Source: Amycolatopsis sp. DSM 110486 (GTDB lineage Bacteria; Actinomycetota; Actinomycetes; Mycobacteriales; Pseudonocardiaceae). Taken from it: 64,000 nt of DNA. The notes beneath the pieces were generated by a model that worked only from the letters and a program-made list of their open reading frames with translations, was not told the DNA's origin and did not search any database. Numbering within the stretch: position 1 is the stretch's first letter; each line of letters begins with the position of its first letter. The DNA is taken from assembly GCF_019468465.1 (NCBI RefSeq), contig NZ_CP080519.1:9913001-9977000 (forward strand), read 5' to 3'. This document shows, piece by piece, positions 16,863-25,593 of this stretch. Both the position numbers and the translations under genes were made by a program.

Positions 16863-17246
16863 TCACCGCCCGACGGGTTGGAACACTTCGACCGGGTTGC
16901 CGGCCGGGTCGTCGAACACGATCTGGCGGCCGCCAGGGCCCGTGATGACGTCGCTGCGGAACCGCACCCCGGCCTCGCGCAGCCGCGTCACCTCGGCGTC
17001 GATGTCGTCGACGATGAAGTGGATGCGGTTCCATCCGCCGGGGCCGGGCTTGCTCCCGTCCGGCATCGGGCGTCCCGCGGAGCTGGCCGGGCCGCTCAGC
17101 AGCAACCGCAGGTTCCCGCGCACAACGTCGGCGAAGGCCGGCACCGCGCTCGAGCGCACCGTGAAGCCGAGCTTGGAGGAGTAGAAGGCGACAGCGGCTT
17201 CGACGTCGTCGACGAGATACCGCACGCTTACCAGTTCTGTGGTCAT
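16863..17246 (-). CDS. VOC-family (glyoxalase-like) protein
   Basis: 127 residues, a single VOC repeat pair: VSVRYLVDDVEAAVAFYSSKLGF at the start and IVFDDPAGNPVEVFQP at the end. HFIVDD in the middle supplies a His and EVF a Glu that could bind metal. Unlike ArsI C-As lyases it has no vicinal cysteines. ATG overlaps the upstream ArsR-phosphatase stop (ATGA), so translation is coupled. Confidence 0.88.
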   Translation of the reverse strand: MTTELVSVRYLVDDVEAAVAFYSSKLGFTVRSSAVPAFADVVRGNLRLLLSGPASSAGRPMPDGSKPGPGGWNRIHFIVDDIDAEVTRLREAGVRFRSDVITGPGGRQIVFDDPAGNPVEVFQPVGR

Positions 17247-17977
17247 GTTTGGCTCACCTCTTCGGGAGTGGTTGCCATCAGGAATCCGATCCGCGTATCC
17301 AGCTCTGCGGCGACACGGCGGAAGGCCGGGTAGCTGTCCGCCTCACGTGCCGGGTCGGGGATGCTCCAGTGGATCATCCGAGGTCGGCCGGGAAACTCCG
17401 GGCAGACCTCACGAACCCGGTCGCACAAGCTGATCACCCAATGGAAACGCCGCTGCCGCAACGAATCCAGATGCGTAGGCTCGTGGGTAAGCGTGATGCC
17501 GTACTCGGCCATCGCGCGCACCGCCTCCGGGCGCAGTGGTTTCGGATGACTGCCCGCGCTGGCCACCTCGGCCCCGGTGCGGTGGCGCAAGAGCGCCGCG
17601 GCCATCGGCGACCGGCCGCTGTTGCCGGTACAGAGGAACAGCACCCGCAGCCTGGCCGGCCCACGGGCCGCGCGCGTGACACCGAGCCCAGGATGCAACG
17701 CAGCGCCGGCCTCGGCGAGCGCGTCCGCACACCGGCGAAGGTCGAGGTGGTAATACGTGTCGCGCCCATCGAAACTGCTCCGCCGCGCGGTGACCAGCTC
17801 CGCCGTGCGCAGCTTGCGCAGGTGGTAGGACACCAGGTTCTGCGGCTGCCCGACGGCATCTACCAGCTCCCGCACACGGCGGTCGGTGTGCGCGAGCTCG
17901 CGCATCAGCCTCCAGCGCAGCGGGTCGCCAGCCAGCCGCACGAATGGCGGCGGCTCAGATGGACCAGTTGCCGACAC
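17243..17977 (-). CDS. ArsR regulator fused to arsenate reductase-like phosphatase
   Basis: 244 residues with two domains. An ArsR winged helix spans about 10-90 (LVSYHLRKLRTAELV). A low-molecular-weight phosphatase/arsenate reductase domain spans about 110-240, with the C116-TGNSG-R122 P-loop. A fusion lets one protein sense an oxyanion or metal and reduce it. It starts at GTG just below a 7-bp perfect inverted repeat that should be its operator. It leads the VOC-ChrA operon. Confidence 0.88.
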   Translation of the reverse strand: MSATGPSEPPPFVRLAGDPLRWRLMRELAHTDRRVRELVDAVGQPQNLVSYHLRKLRTAELVTARRSSFDGRDTYYHLDLRRCADALAEAGAALHPGLGVTRAARGPARLRVLFLCTGNSGRSPMAAALLRHRTGAEVASAGSHPKPLRPEAVRAMAEYGITLTHEPTHLDSLRQRRFHWVISLCDRVREVCPEFPGRPRMIHWSIPDPAREADSYPAFRRVAAELDTRIGFLMATTPEEVSQT

Positions 17978-17990
17978 GCAGCTGACGATA

Positions 17991-18008
17991 CATCAATACA
18001 GATTGATG
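17991..18008. promoter_or_regulatory. Operator-like inverted repeat upstream of arsR fusion
   Basis: CATCAAT (17991-17997), ACAG, ATTGATG (18002-18008): perfect 7-bp arms 14 bases upstream of the ArsR-phosphatase start. The A/T-rich ATCAA/TTGAT halves resemble known ArsR/SmtB operators, so autorepression is likely. Confidence 0.65.
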
Positions 18009-18091
18009 CATCTACCCCTCGGGCCGGCCCGCACAGCCAAGTTTTGCCGAACGAACCGCCGGAGAGCGGCTGTGCGAGCGAGCGGCACCGC

Positions 18092-19402
18092 TCAGGACGG
18101 TGAGGCGTTCGGGGGCTTCGGTTGCTCGCCGGTTCCGGTCGTCGCCGCTGGATGGCTGGTTTCGGTTGCGGCGTGCGGGGTGGTGATCCAGCGGGCGGCG
18201 AGCAGGCCAGATGCGGCGGTGAGGATGGCGGCGGCGATCACGGTGGTGTTGAGGCCGAGGGTGTCGGCGAGGATGCCGGCGAGCAGGGCGCCGACCGCGT
18301 AGCCGGTGTCGCGCCAGAAGCGGTAGGTGCCGAGGGCGTTGGCGCGCCAGGCGGGGTGGGCGTGGTCGGAGATTGACGCGATGAGTGTCGGGTAGACCAT
18401 GGCGGTGCCCAGGCCGAGTGCGATGGCGGAGATGATCCCTGCGAGCAGGGGATCGGCGAGCAGGGCGAGCGCGAGCGCGAACCCCGCGGCTTGGACGAGC
18501 ATGCCAGTGACGATGAGGGGTTTGCGGCCGATGCGATCGGAAAGGTGCCCGCTGGGGATCTGGCCGAGGCCCCACAACAGGGGGTAGAGCCCTTTGATGA
18601 GGCCGACGGCGGCGAGCCCGAGTCCGTGCTGGGTGAACAACAGCGGGAACACGCCCCAGATGAGACCGTCGTTGAGGTTGTTGACCAGGCCCGCCTGGCT
18701 GGCGCCCCGCAGGGATCGGTTCTGCCAGGTGGTACGGGCGAAGGTGGCGGCCAGACGGGCGGATTGGGCGCCGTCAGCGGGTGCGGGGTGGTGGGACAAT
18801 TCCAGGGCGACGTGCGCGGCGGTGTCGCGCACGACGAGGGACAGGCCCAGTCCTGCGGCGACGAAGACGACCCCGATGAGTTCGGGGAGGGGGCGAAGGC
18901 CGTGGGTGGCGGCTAGGTAGCCGGTGAGCAGGGCGACGGCACCGACCGCGACGTAACCTGCGGCTTCGTTGAGGCCGGTGGCCAGTCCGCGGCGGGCCGG
19001 GCCGACGAGGTCGATCTTCATGTTGACGGTCATCGACCAGGTCAGTCCCTGGTTGAGGCCGAGCAGCACGTTGGCCGCGATGATCCAGCCCCAGGATGGC
19101 GCCCAGGCGAGGGCGAACGGTACGGGGATGCCGATCAGCCAGCCGGCGATCAGGAGCTGCCGGCGGGTGAATCGGGCGGTCAGGGCCCCGGCGGCGAGGT
19201 TGGTGAATGCCTTGGTCATGCCGAAGGCGATGATGAAGGAGAACACGGCGAGGTCGCTGGTCAGGCCGAAGGTCTCGGTGCCGATCAGGGGCACGGTGGT
19301 GCGTTCCAGCCCGACGAGGCCGCCGACGCAGACGTTGACGATGACGAGCAGGGTGAATTGGAGCCAGTTCTCGCGCAGGCCCAGCCGCACCCCTGCGGTC
19401 AC
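18092..19402 (-). CDS. Major facilitator superfamily transporter
   Basis: 436 residues with about 12 membrane segments and the MFS loop motif SDRIGRKP in the second half. The N-terminal half carries a variant loop, RFTRRQLLIAG. The GTG start overlaps the stop of the MBL-rhodanese gene upstream (GTGA), so both are translated together. The substrate is unknown. Linkage to persulfide/rhodanese genes suggests export of a sulfur or metalloid species. Confidence 0.88.
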   Translation of the reverse strand: MTAGVRLGLRENWLQFTLLVIVNVCVGGLVGLERTTVPLIGTETFGLTSDLAVFSFIIAFGMTKAFTNLAAGALTARFTRRQLLIAGWLIGIPVPFALAWAPSWGWIIAANVLLGLNQGLTWSMTVNMKIDLVGPARRGLATGLNEAAGYVAVGAVALLTGYLAATHGLRPLPELIGVVFVAAGLGLSLVVRDTAAHVALELSHHPAPADGAQSARLAATFARTTWQNRSLRGASQAGLVNNLNDGLIWGVFPLLFTQHGLGLAAVGLIKGLYPLLWGLGQIPSGHLSDRIGRKPLIVTGMLVQAAGFALALALLADPLLAGIISAIALGLGTAMVYPTLIASISDHAHPAWRANALGTYRFWRDTGYAVGALLAGILADTLGLNTTVIAAAILTAASGLLAARWITTPHAATETSHPAATTGTGEQPKPPNASPS

Positions 19403-20772
19403 GACGGCTGGGTCCCGCCGGTGAGGTTCAGGTCGTGGGCACGGACGTAGTCGCCGGGACCCCCGTCGAGCACCGTGAGATCGGTGCGGCCGGCGCGCTC
19501 GAGGAGGCTGGCGGCGGTCATGGCGCGTTCACCGTGCCCGCACGCCACAACAGCGCCGGGCGGGACGTCGGCGGCGTGTGTGGTCAGGTCGCCGAGTTCG
19601 AGGTGGATCGCGCTCGGAACGTGACCGGCGCGATACTCCTGCGCTTGGCGGATGTCTACATAGGATCGTGTCGGCGCGTGGGTGGCGGTGGCAAAGGCAG
19701 TGCTGCGAACCGGACCGCCCGCGTCCGTCCAGGCAGTGATGCCGCCGGCCAGCTGTCCGGCCAGTCGTTCGTAGCCGATTTTGGCGGACTGCCAGGCGAT
19801 GTCGGCGGGGTCCTGGTCGGGATTGAGGACGAATACCAGTGGGGTGGTGTGGGGCATCAGCCAGCCCAGCCATGTCGCGAATTGCTCGCGCAACGGGATG
19901 GACACCGCGCGGGGGATGTGGGCGGTGGCGTAGTCGTCCGCGGGGCGGGCATCGATGACGGTTGCCCCGTCCGAGAGGAGCGCCCGCACCGTGGCGGCGC
20001 TGAGCGCAGCGATCGGCGGAGTGCCGGCCAGGATGGCCGGGCCGCGCCGGTTCGCTTCGGCGAGGCGGGTGAAGTACGCCGGATACGTTCCCAGCCCGGC
20101 GAGCAGAACATGGACGAACGCGTCCTCGTGGGGTGCCGCCAGCAACGGGTTGGCGCGCTTCTGCTCCCCGATGGTCGACGTGCGTTCGCTGCCGGGTGGG
20201 GTGGAGCAGAACGACCCCGCGCCGTGGGTGGGCCACACGGCGACGGCGTCGGGCAGGGTGATCAGGCGTTGCAGCGACCGGTACTGGGCGCGGGCCAACT
20301 GCTCGGTCCGTGCTGGGCCGAGCAAGTCCGTGCGAGCCGCGGAGTTGACGATCAGCGAGCCGCCGGTGAACACGCCGAGTTCGCACGCGCCGTCGAGCAG
20401 CAGGAACGACAGGTGCTCGTCGGTGTGGCCGGGGGTCGCGAGGGCCCTCAGTGTCAGGCCGCCGAGATCGACCTCGTCACCATCAGCCAGCGGGGTGTGG
20501 TCGAACAGGCGACGTCCCGCCGCGGAGGCGAGCACCGTCGCTCCCGTGTCGTGACCGAGCTGCACGGCACCGGAGAGGAAATCGGCGTGCAGGTGCGTGT
20601 CCGCGGCGAAGGCGACCCGCAGACCACGCCGTCGCGCGGCCGTGTGGAGGGTGCGCAGATCCCGGGACGCGTCGACGGCCAGCGCGCTGCCGTCGCCCAG
20701 ATCCACCAGGTAGGCGCTGTTGCCGAGTCCTTCGTCGACCAGCGGGAACAGGTGATCGTCGGTGAAGCTCAC
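19399..20772 (-). CDS. MBL-fold hydrolase with two rhodanese domains
   Basis: 457 residues. An N-terminal metallo-beta-lactamase domain (about 1-240) has THLHADF and PGHTDEH, as in persulfide dioxygenases. Two rhodanese domains follow: the first (about 260-350) lacks the catalytic Cys (FVLNPDQ); the second (about 360-450) has VVACGHGERA with a Cys. The family oxidises low-molecular-weight persulfides. GTG 20772 has GGAG six bases upstream and is preferred over TTG 20784. It is divergent from the ArsR-rhodanese gene. Confidence 0.88.
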   Translation of the reverse strand: MSFTDDHLFPLVDEGLGNSAYLVDLGDGSALAVDASRDLRTLHTAARRRGLRVAFAADTHLHADFLSGAVQLGHDTGATVLASAAGRRLFDHTPLADGDEVDLGGLTLRALATPGHTDEHLSFLLLDGACELGVFTGGSLIVNSAARTDLLGPARTEQLARAQYRSLQRLITLPDAVAVWPTHGAGSFCSTPPGSERTSTIGEQKRANPLLAAPHEDAFVHVLLAGLGTYPAYFTRLAEANRRGPAILAGTPPIAALSAATVRALLSDGATVIDARPADDYATAHIPRAVSIPLREQFATWLGWLMPHTTPLVFVLNPDQDPADIAWQSAKIGYERLAGQLAGGITAWTDAGGPVRSTAFATATHAPTRSYVDIRQAQEYRAGHVPSAIHLELGDLTTHAADVPPGAVVACGHGERAMTAASLLERAGRTDLTVLDGGPGDYVRAHDLNLTGGTQPS

Positions 20773-20854
20773 AACGTTCTCCAACCTTGCCGGAGCGGCG
20801 CGCGACCGTCCCTGTGCGTGCCGCGTGACGTGTCCAGCGTCTGATATACATTAA

Positions 20855-20870
20855 TCCATAGATTTATGGA
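20855..20870. promoter_or_regulatory. Operator-like inverted repeat TCCATA-GATT-TATGGA
   Basis: Perfect 6-bp arms around a 4-base spacer, between the divergent MBL-rhodanese and ArsR-rhodanese genes. It ends just before the start of the ArsR gene, a good position for repression of both sides. Confidence 0.6.
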
Positions 20871-20880
20871 GGATGGGAAG

Positions 20881-21585
20881 ATGGCGGACAACACCGCGAC
20901 CGATCCGGACAGTGGTTCGGTGAAGACGGCGGCCAAGGCGCGGTTGTACGAGGCGTTCGCGGTCAGCGGGAAGGCGCTCGCCAACGGCAAGCGCCTGGAA
21001 CTGCTCGACCTGCTGGCACAGGGCGAGCGCACCGTGGACGCGCTCGCCACCGCGTCGGGGCTGAACCTGACGACCGCGTCCGCACATCTGCAGACCCTCA
21101 AACAGGCAGGCTTCGTCGCGACCCGCCGGGACGGGGTACGGGTGCACTATCGCCTCGCCGGCGAGGACGTCGCGCAGCTGTTCGCGTTGCTGCGCACCGT
21201 CGCCCAGGCCCATCAGCCGGCGGTGCCGCATGCGCGTGAGGCCTACCTCGGTGCCGCGCCCGACGAGGAAATCACCCGCGAGCAGTTGCAGGTGCGCGCG
21301 GCAGCGGGGGAAGTGGTGCTGCTGGACGTCCGGCCGGTGCACGAGTACCGGGCGGGTCACATCCCGGGCGCGCTGAGCGTCCCGGTAGAGGAGCTGGCGG
21401 ACCGGATCAACGAACTACCCGACGGCGCGGACATCGTCGTGTACTGCCGAGGCGAGTACTGCGTACTGGCCTACGACGCGGTGCGGCTGCTGACCGACCG
21501 CGGCCGCCGCGCGGTCCGGCTGGACGACGGCATGCTGGAGTGGCGCCTGGCCGAAATGCCCGTCGACACCGGAGACCTCGCATGA
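20881..21585 (+). CDS. ArsR-family regulator with rhodanese domain
   Basis: 234 residues. A winged helix spans about 15-110 (TVDALATASGLNLTTASAHLQTLKQAG). A rhodanese domain spans about 125-225 with VVYCRGEYC as the active loop (two cysteines). Such fusions sense sulfane sulfur. ATG 20881 was chosen with GGAGG eight bases upstream; an ATG at 20866 lies inside the inverted repeat. It is followed by a truncated cysteine desulfurase. Confidence 0.88.
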   Translation: MADNTATDPDSGSVKTAAKARLYEAFAVSGKALANGKRLELLDLLAQGERTVDALATASGLNLTTASAHLQTLKQAGFVATRRDGVRVHYRLAGEDVAQLFALLRTVAQAHQPAVPHAREAYLGAAPDEEITREQLQVRAAAGEVVLLDVRPVHEYRAGHIPGALSVPVEELADRINELPDGADIVVYCRGEYCVLAYDAVRLLTDRGRRAVRLDDGMLEWRLAEMPVDTGDLA

Positions 21586-21630
21586 CCGAACACGCAATTC
21601 CCGCGGCCGACACGGCCGGAGTGCTTGCGG

Positions 21631-21711
21631 GGTGGGCCGGTCTACATGGACTACAACGCCACAACGCCGACCGCTGGAGCACTCCCCAGTGACGTCGAGA
21701 CCGCAGTGTAG
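21631..21711 (+). pseudogene. Cysteine desulfurase N-terminal stub
   Basis: GPVYMDYNATTPT followed by TAGALPSDVETAV and a stop. VYxDYNATTP is the signature N-terminus of class V cysteine desulfurases (IscS/NifS). Nothing of the remaining 350 or so residues is present. The frame does not connect to the overlapping ATG at 21582, so the gene is a remnant. A desulfurase beside ArsR-rhodanese would have made a sulfur-relay operon. Confidence 0.7.
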
Positions 21712-21758
21712 GGCCAAAGTGCGCGCCACACGCCACGATCGGCGGTCCGACCAGCTGG

Positions 21759-22091
21759 TCAGCCGCGCGGGGCGTACATGATGACCCCGACGCCGGTGAG
21801 GCAGATGAATGCTCCGATCACGTCGAAGCGGTCGGGGCGGTAGCCGTCGGCGATGACACCCCACAGCAGGGAGCCGGCGACGAACACGCCGCCGTACGCG
21901 GCCAGAATGCGGCCGAACTGGGCGTCGGGCTGCAGGGTTGCGACGAACCCGTAAAGGCCGAGGGCGATGATCCCGCTCCCGATCCACAACCAGCCGCGGT
22001 GGTCGCGGACGCCTTGCCACACGAGCCAGGCACCACCGATCTCCAAGATGGCGGCGAGCACGAACAGCCCGATCGAACGCAACACGAGCAC
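21759..22091 (-). CDS. YnfA/UPF0060 family membrane protein
   Basis: 110 residues with four membrane segments. [31 protein letters not shown] and [14 protein letters not shown] are typical of YnfA. The family is small-multidrug-resistance-like; its substrate is unsettled. GTG 22091 has AGAGGA six bases upstream and gives the usual family N-terminus. Confidence 0.87.
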   Translation of the reverse strand: MLVLRSIGLFVLAAILEIGGAWLVWQGVRDHRGWLWIGSGIIALGLYGFVATLQPDAQFGRILAAYGGVFVAGSLLWGVIADGYRPDRFDVIGAFICLTGVGVIMYAPRG

Positions 22092-22153
22092 GAACAATCC
22101 TCTCGAAGCGCGGGCAGTAGCGCGCGCTGTGCGCACAAGACTGAGGCGTGGGG

Positions 22154-22906
22154 TCAGTCACCGAAGACGTCGGCCAGCAGCGGCGCTGCTTCGGCTGGCG
22201 CGTGTACGTCGAACTCGAGCACCTCGCGGCGGAGGCGCAGGGTGAATCCGAAGAAGGCGCAGGATTGCTGCTCGGCGGCTGCGAGTTCGGCCACGCGCCC
22301 GGCCAGCTCGGCCGGGAGCCGGAACAGCAGCCCCTCATCGGTCGGCTCGCGCTCTGCTCTGGTGAGCAGCTCACGCCACTGCCCGATGCGCTCAGCTTGT
22401 TCTCCGCCCGTCAGCAGGCATGCGATCGGCGCGGACTCCGGCTCTTCCGCCGGCCGACGCACGTTGAACTCAACGGGCACCGGCGCCGGCTCCGCTACCG
22501 GCGGCTTCTGGTGCAGGAATCCGCAGCCCGGGTCGCACCGGCCCGGGCGCGGCGGACCGTCGATCTCGTTCAGTGCCTCGCGCAGGCGATCGGTGAACGC
22601 CTCCAGCTCGGCGGCGCGCTGCTGGGCCTCGCCGAGGCGAGCAAGGAGCATCGGCCGCAGCCGTGCGCACGTCGGTGCACAACCCGTCCTCCCACACACC
22701 CAGCAGGTCACGGATCTCCTCCAGCGGCAGCCCGAGGTGCTTGCCGGTGGCGATGAACTCCAGGCGCTCCACCGACTCCTCGTCGTAAAGCCGATACCCG
22801 ACTCCGACCGGCGTGCGGGAAGCAGCCCAGCCTGTTCGTAGAACCGCAACGTCGTCGGCTTCACGCCGACTCGCTCTGCCAGCTGGGAGATCCGCAACGT
22901 CGTCAC
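22154..22906 (-). pseudogene. MerR-family regulator with two compensating frameshifts
   Basis: The start (LRISQLAERVGVKPTTLRFYEQAGLLPA) and the end (LRPMLLARLGEAQQ onward, with CDPGCGFLHQ as a possible metal site) are in one frame. The middle, which should read GYRLYDEESVERLEF then GLPLEEIRDLLGVWE, lies in another frame from about 22820 to 22670. Two indels therefore cancel out. The uninterrupted frame gives a Ser/Trp/Arg-rich nonsense middle of roughly 45 residues. It may be a true pseudogene or two sequencing errors in a metal-sensing MerR. Confidence 0.75.
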
Positions 22907-22978
22907 CTCACGACCGTAAACCTTCCAGCCGACTCGAAGGTCAACCGCAAAACAGCACAGCCATCCAAGGGGCGGGGT

Positions 22979-23300
22979 TCAGCTGGGCGGCAAGTCGCGC
23001 CGATTCGGGCTGAGGGCGGGCATCTCGGGCTGAAGCGCGGGGAAGACCTGCTGCGGAGCACAGCACGAGCATCCGTCCTCCTCGGACTTCCCCCCGGCCG
23101 GAATCTGCTGCGCCGAAACCGGTTCGGGTGCCGTGATGCCCCGCAGGGGCCGCAGCCGCCCGGCTCGGACGCCGTTGCCGATGACGAAAACTCGGCCAGT
23201 TCGTGCACGAACACGACCGTGGCGAGGCTCAAGACACCGAATGCGGCGAGCGGCACCAGCGTCCTCTTCTCGGAGTGGCTTGCGCAGTCGGCTTCCACCG
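22979..23300 (-). pseudogene. Frameshifted small membrane/Cys-rich protein
   Basis: One minus frame has KRTLVPLAAFGVLSLATVV (a membrane segment) and EPGGCGPCG. A second frame continues with KSEEDGCSCCAPQQVFPALQ to a stop at 22979. A single frameshift near 23130 would join them. The CGPC and CSCC motifs suggest metal binding, as does the MerR neighbour. No family could be assigned. Confidence 0.35.
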
Positions 23301-23429
23301 GGGCATCGATCGCACCTTTCGCCCCAACGGCTGCTATGTCGCCAAGAGCCACCGCGGATGAGGTGGGCGCAGCGTTTGTGCCGCCGAGCCGTTGTCGACC
23401 GCGCCCGCCACGCACTCGTCGACCTTCCG

Positions 23430-23717
23430 ATGCTGCAACCACCACACCTCGACCGTGGCGCCAGTCTGCGCGAGTTTCGCCTCAACCATCGCGTGCTGAT
23501 CACCGCGGCGCGAAGGCTGGCCGTCGAGGACCCGGCCACTGAGCTGTTGACCGAGGCGTTGGACCGGATCGCGGTGTGGCGTTCGGCCTGGGCCACCGTC
23601 CCGGCCGAGACGCAGTTCGCCGCCTACACGCAGCTGAGGGCAGACTTGTTCGATGTCGAGCGAGTCCTCGCTCAGCTGATGGGGTGGCAACCCTTGTCGC
23701 CGGTGGCAGCACGGTGA
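23430..23717 (+). CDS. Hypothetical protein
   Basis: 95 residues, probably helical, with ITAARRLAVEDPATELLTEAL and LFDVERVLAQLMGW. No family is recognised. Its stop overlaps the GTG start of the helix-turn-helix gene that follows (GTGA), so the two are likely co-translated. The start at ATG 23430 is the first that gives protein-like composition. Confidence 0.5.
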   Translation: MLQPPHLDRGASLREFRLNHRVLITAARRLAVEDPATELLTEALDRIAVWRSAWATVPAETQFAAYTQLRADLFDVERVLAQLMGWQPLSPVAAR

Positions 23718-24259
23718 AGCCACGCCCCTCCCTCAGCTCCGGACAGCGCGAAGCCCTGGCACGGGAATCGCGGCATGCCGATCCGGTCGTTCGGGTCCGC
23801 GTCGCCGCGGTGCAGAGTTGGTTTTCGGGCCAGCCGTTCACCGAAGGCGCCGCGCGTGCCGGAGTCTCCACCTCCACGGTCCGCCGGTGGGTCCGGCGAT
23901 TCATCGAGCACGGTCTCGGCGCGCTCGCAGGTGAGGCACCGGCGCGCCCGGCCCGGCCCGCGGCCGGGACGGATCCCCGTGGTCACAGCTTCACCGAAGC
24001 ATCGAAGACGTTTCTGGCCGGAATCGGGGCGGAACTTCACCTCGCCCGCTCCGAGCGCGGGTGGACCCGGCAGCAGCTGATCGAACGCTGCGGTGTGGAG
24101 TACTCGCCCGAACGGGTCGCGAACTGGGAACACGGCCTCCGGGCCGTCCCGGTCGTCGCCTTGGCCATCACGTGCCGGGCGCTGGAGATCTCGATGGCCG
24201 AGGTCGTCGGGCGCAGCTACACCAGTGCGTTCGACCGCTTGCCGCAGGTCCCGAAATGA
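23714..24259 (+). CDS. Double helix-turn-helix protein (transposase-type HTH plus XRE)
   Basis: 181 residues. The N-terminal half holds a homeodomain-like HTH with FTEGAARAGVSTSTVRRWVRRF, as in IS630/IS3 transposases. The C-terminal half is an XRE-type HTH with WTRQQLIERCGVEYSPERVANWEHG. It probably regulates nearby small genes. GTG start overlaps the previous stop. Confidence 0.72.
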   Translation: MKPRPSLSSGQREALARESRHADPVVRVRVAAVQSWFSGQPFTEGAARAGVSTSTVRRWVRRFIEHGLGALAGEAPARPARPAAGTDPRGHSFTEASKTFLAGIGAELHLARSERGWTRQQLIERCGVEYSPERVANWEHGLRAVPVVALAITCRALEISMAEVVGRSYTSAFDRLPQVPK

Positions 24260-24456
24260 CGCCCCGGTGGGCAGTCCCCTCCATACGCCACCGGCGACTG
24301 GGCAGAAACCAGGACGCAGGAGGGGACTTCAGCCGACGCCACACTCGAGCCGGCCGGTCGGCGATTTGCCGGCGCCGACTCCTGGAACGTAACCGATCTT
24401 CCAGCCCGCACGGCGCACTGTCACCGCCGCGGGGTAACACGGAGAGTTGGGTGAGG

Positions 24457-25014
24457 ATGGCACGCCACCCACGAGAGTCGCGGGGCACGTCACCTCACCC
24501 GGGCGCAACCCCTGTTTGGCCGACAGCCGCCGACCTCGACCTCGTCGAAGACCCATATCTCGACTTCCTCGACCGCGTCCTCAAGGGACTGCGAAACCTC
24601 GACCGCACATCACCACCCCAACCACGACCAGCACGCCGGGACGACCCCATGGACCTCAGCACCGAACACGCAGCAGCGGCGCTCAACCGGACCTGCCTGC
24701 AAGCGCTTCAGCTCACCGACGCTTTGATCAACGGAAACTCCACAGTGGACACTATTCGTCGAGTATCCGAGCAACTGGCCGATACGGCCGAGATCCTGCA
24801 AAGCTACGCCGGCGACCTCGAAACCGGCGTGGTCAACGAACACCCGATCCAGCTGCCGGCACCGGACGACACCGACGAACCTCGATCGGATCTCAACGGT
24901 GACGGCACGCGGCCTCCTGTTCCCGAAGTGGCCGAGGCTCGACCGGCCACGCCGCGACGATCCGGGACCGCCGACCGTCACGGATCGCGCCGTGCGCCCC
25001 GCAGGCGACGCTGA
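24457..25014 (+). CDS. Hypothetical protein
   Basis: 185 residues. The centre (ADLDLVEDPYLDFLDRVL and NRTCLQALQLTDALINGN) is helical and the C-terminus is Arg/Pro-rich. No family known. ATG 24457 or GTG 24451 may start it; GGAGAG lies upstream of both. It is set between two helix-turn-helix genes. Confidence 0.5.
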   Translation: MARHPRESRGTSPHPGATPVWPTAADLDLVEDPYLDFLDRVLKGLRNLDRTSPPQPRPARRDDPMDLSTEHAAAALNRTCLQALQLTDALINGNSTVDTIRRVSEQLADTAEILQSYAGDLETGVVNEHPIQLPAPDDTDEPRSDLNGDGTRPPVPEVAEARPATPRRSGTADRHGSRRAPRRRR

Positions 25015-25078
25015 CGCGCCGCAGAGCTCGTCCGCCGATTCACCACGCCCTCGCCGATCTATCTCAGGAAGACTCCCA

Positions 25079-25375
25079 GTGAAGATCCGTTCCCGCGCGA
25101 CCCCACCCGCCGCCTTCGCGCTCGGCGCCGAACTTCACCGGGCCCGAATGCGAGCGAAGTTCGGCCTCCGTGAACAGGCGGACCGGGTAGACGTCCCACC
25201 GGCCAACATCAGCCACTGGGAAGCCGGATCACGCAGGCCGTCACCGGACATGACGTCGTATCTCCTCGGTCTGTTCAAGGTGGCTGGACCCGAGTACAAA
25301 CGCCTCCGGGAACTCGCCTCGAACGTGCACAACTCCATGCACGTCGAACACCGCATCCCCGCACGAACCGCATGA
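25079..25375 (+). CDS. Small XRE-family DNA-binding protein
   Basis: 98 residues, nearly all one XRE domain: FGLREQADRVDVPPANISHWEAGSR, then MTSYLLGLFKVAG. It resembles the N-terminal domain of Scr1-type actinobacterial regulators without the ligand domain. The GTG start has AGGAAG upstream. Confidence 0.75.
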   Translation: MKIRSRATPPAAFALGAELHRARMRAKFGLREQADRVDVPPANISHWEAGSRRPSPDMTSYLLGLFKVAGPEYKRLRELASNVHNSMHVEHRIPARTA

Positions 25376-25384
25376 CCCGCCTCT

Positions 25385-25592
25385 ACGAACGTCGGGTCCC
25401 CGTGGTGGTCGCCCGCCCGCGTTCGACTCGCTCGATTACCGGGGCCGCAACGTGATCGAACGCCGCTTCAAGCTGCTCAATCAATGGCGTGGCCTGGCCA
25501 CTCGCTACGGCAAGCTCGCCATCGTTTACCGATCCGCGATCGTTCTCCATGCCGTGATCCGCTGGACCAAGGCATCATCAGACACGCCCTAG
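25385..25592 (+). mobile_element. IS5-family transposase C-terminal remnant
   Basis: The frame reads GPRGGRPPAFDSLDYRGRN, then VIERRFKLLNQWRGLATRYGK, ending in a TAG at 25590-25592. This is the C-terminus of an IS5/IS427-type DDE transposase, with the R-x3-E (RNVIER) triad end. The rest of the element and its ends are absent. It abuts the terpenoid operon. Confidence 0.8.
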
Positions 25593-25593
25593 C

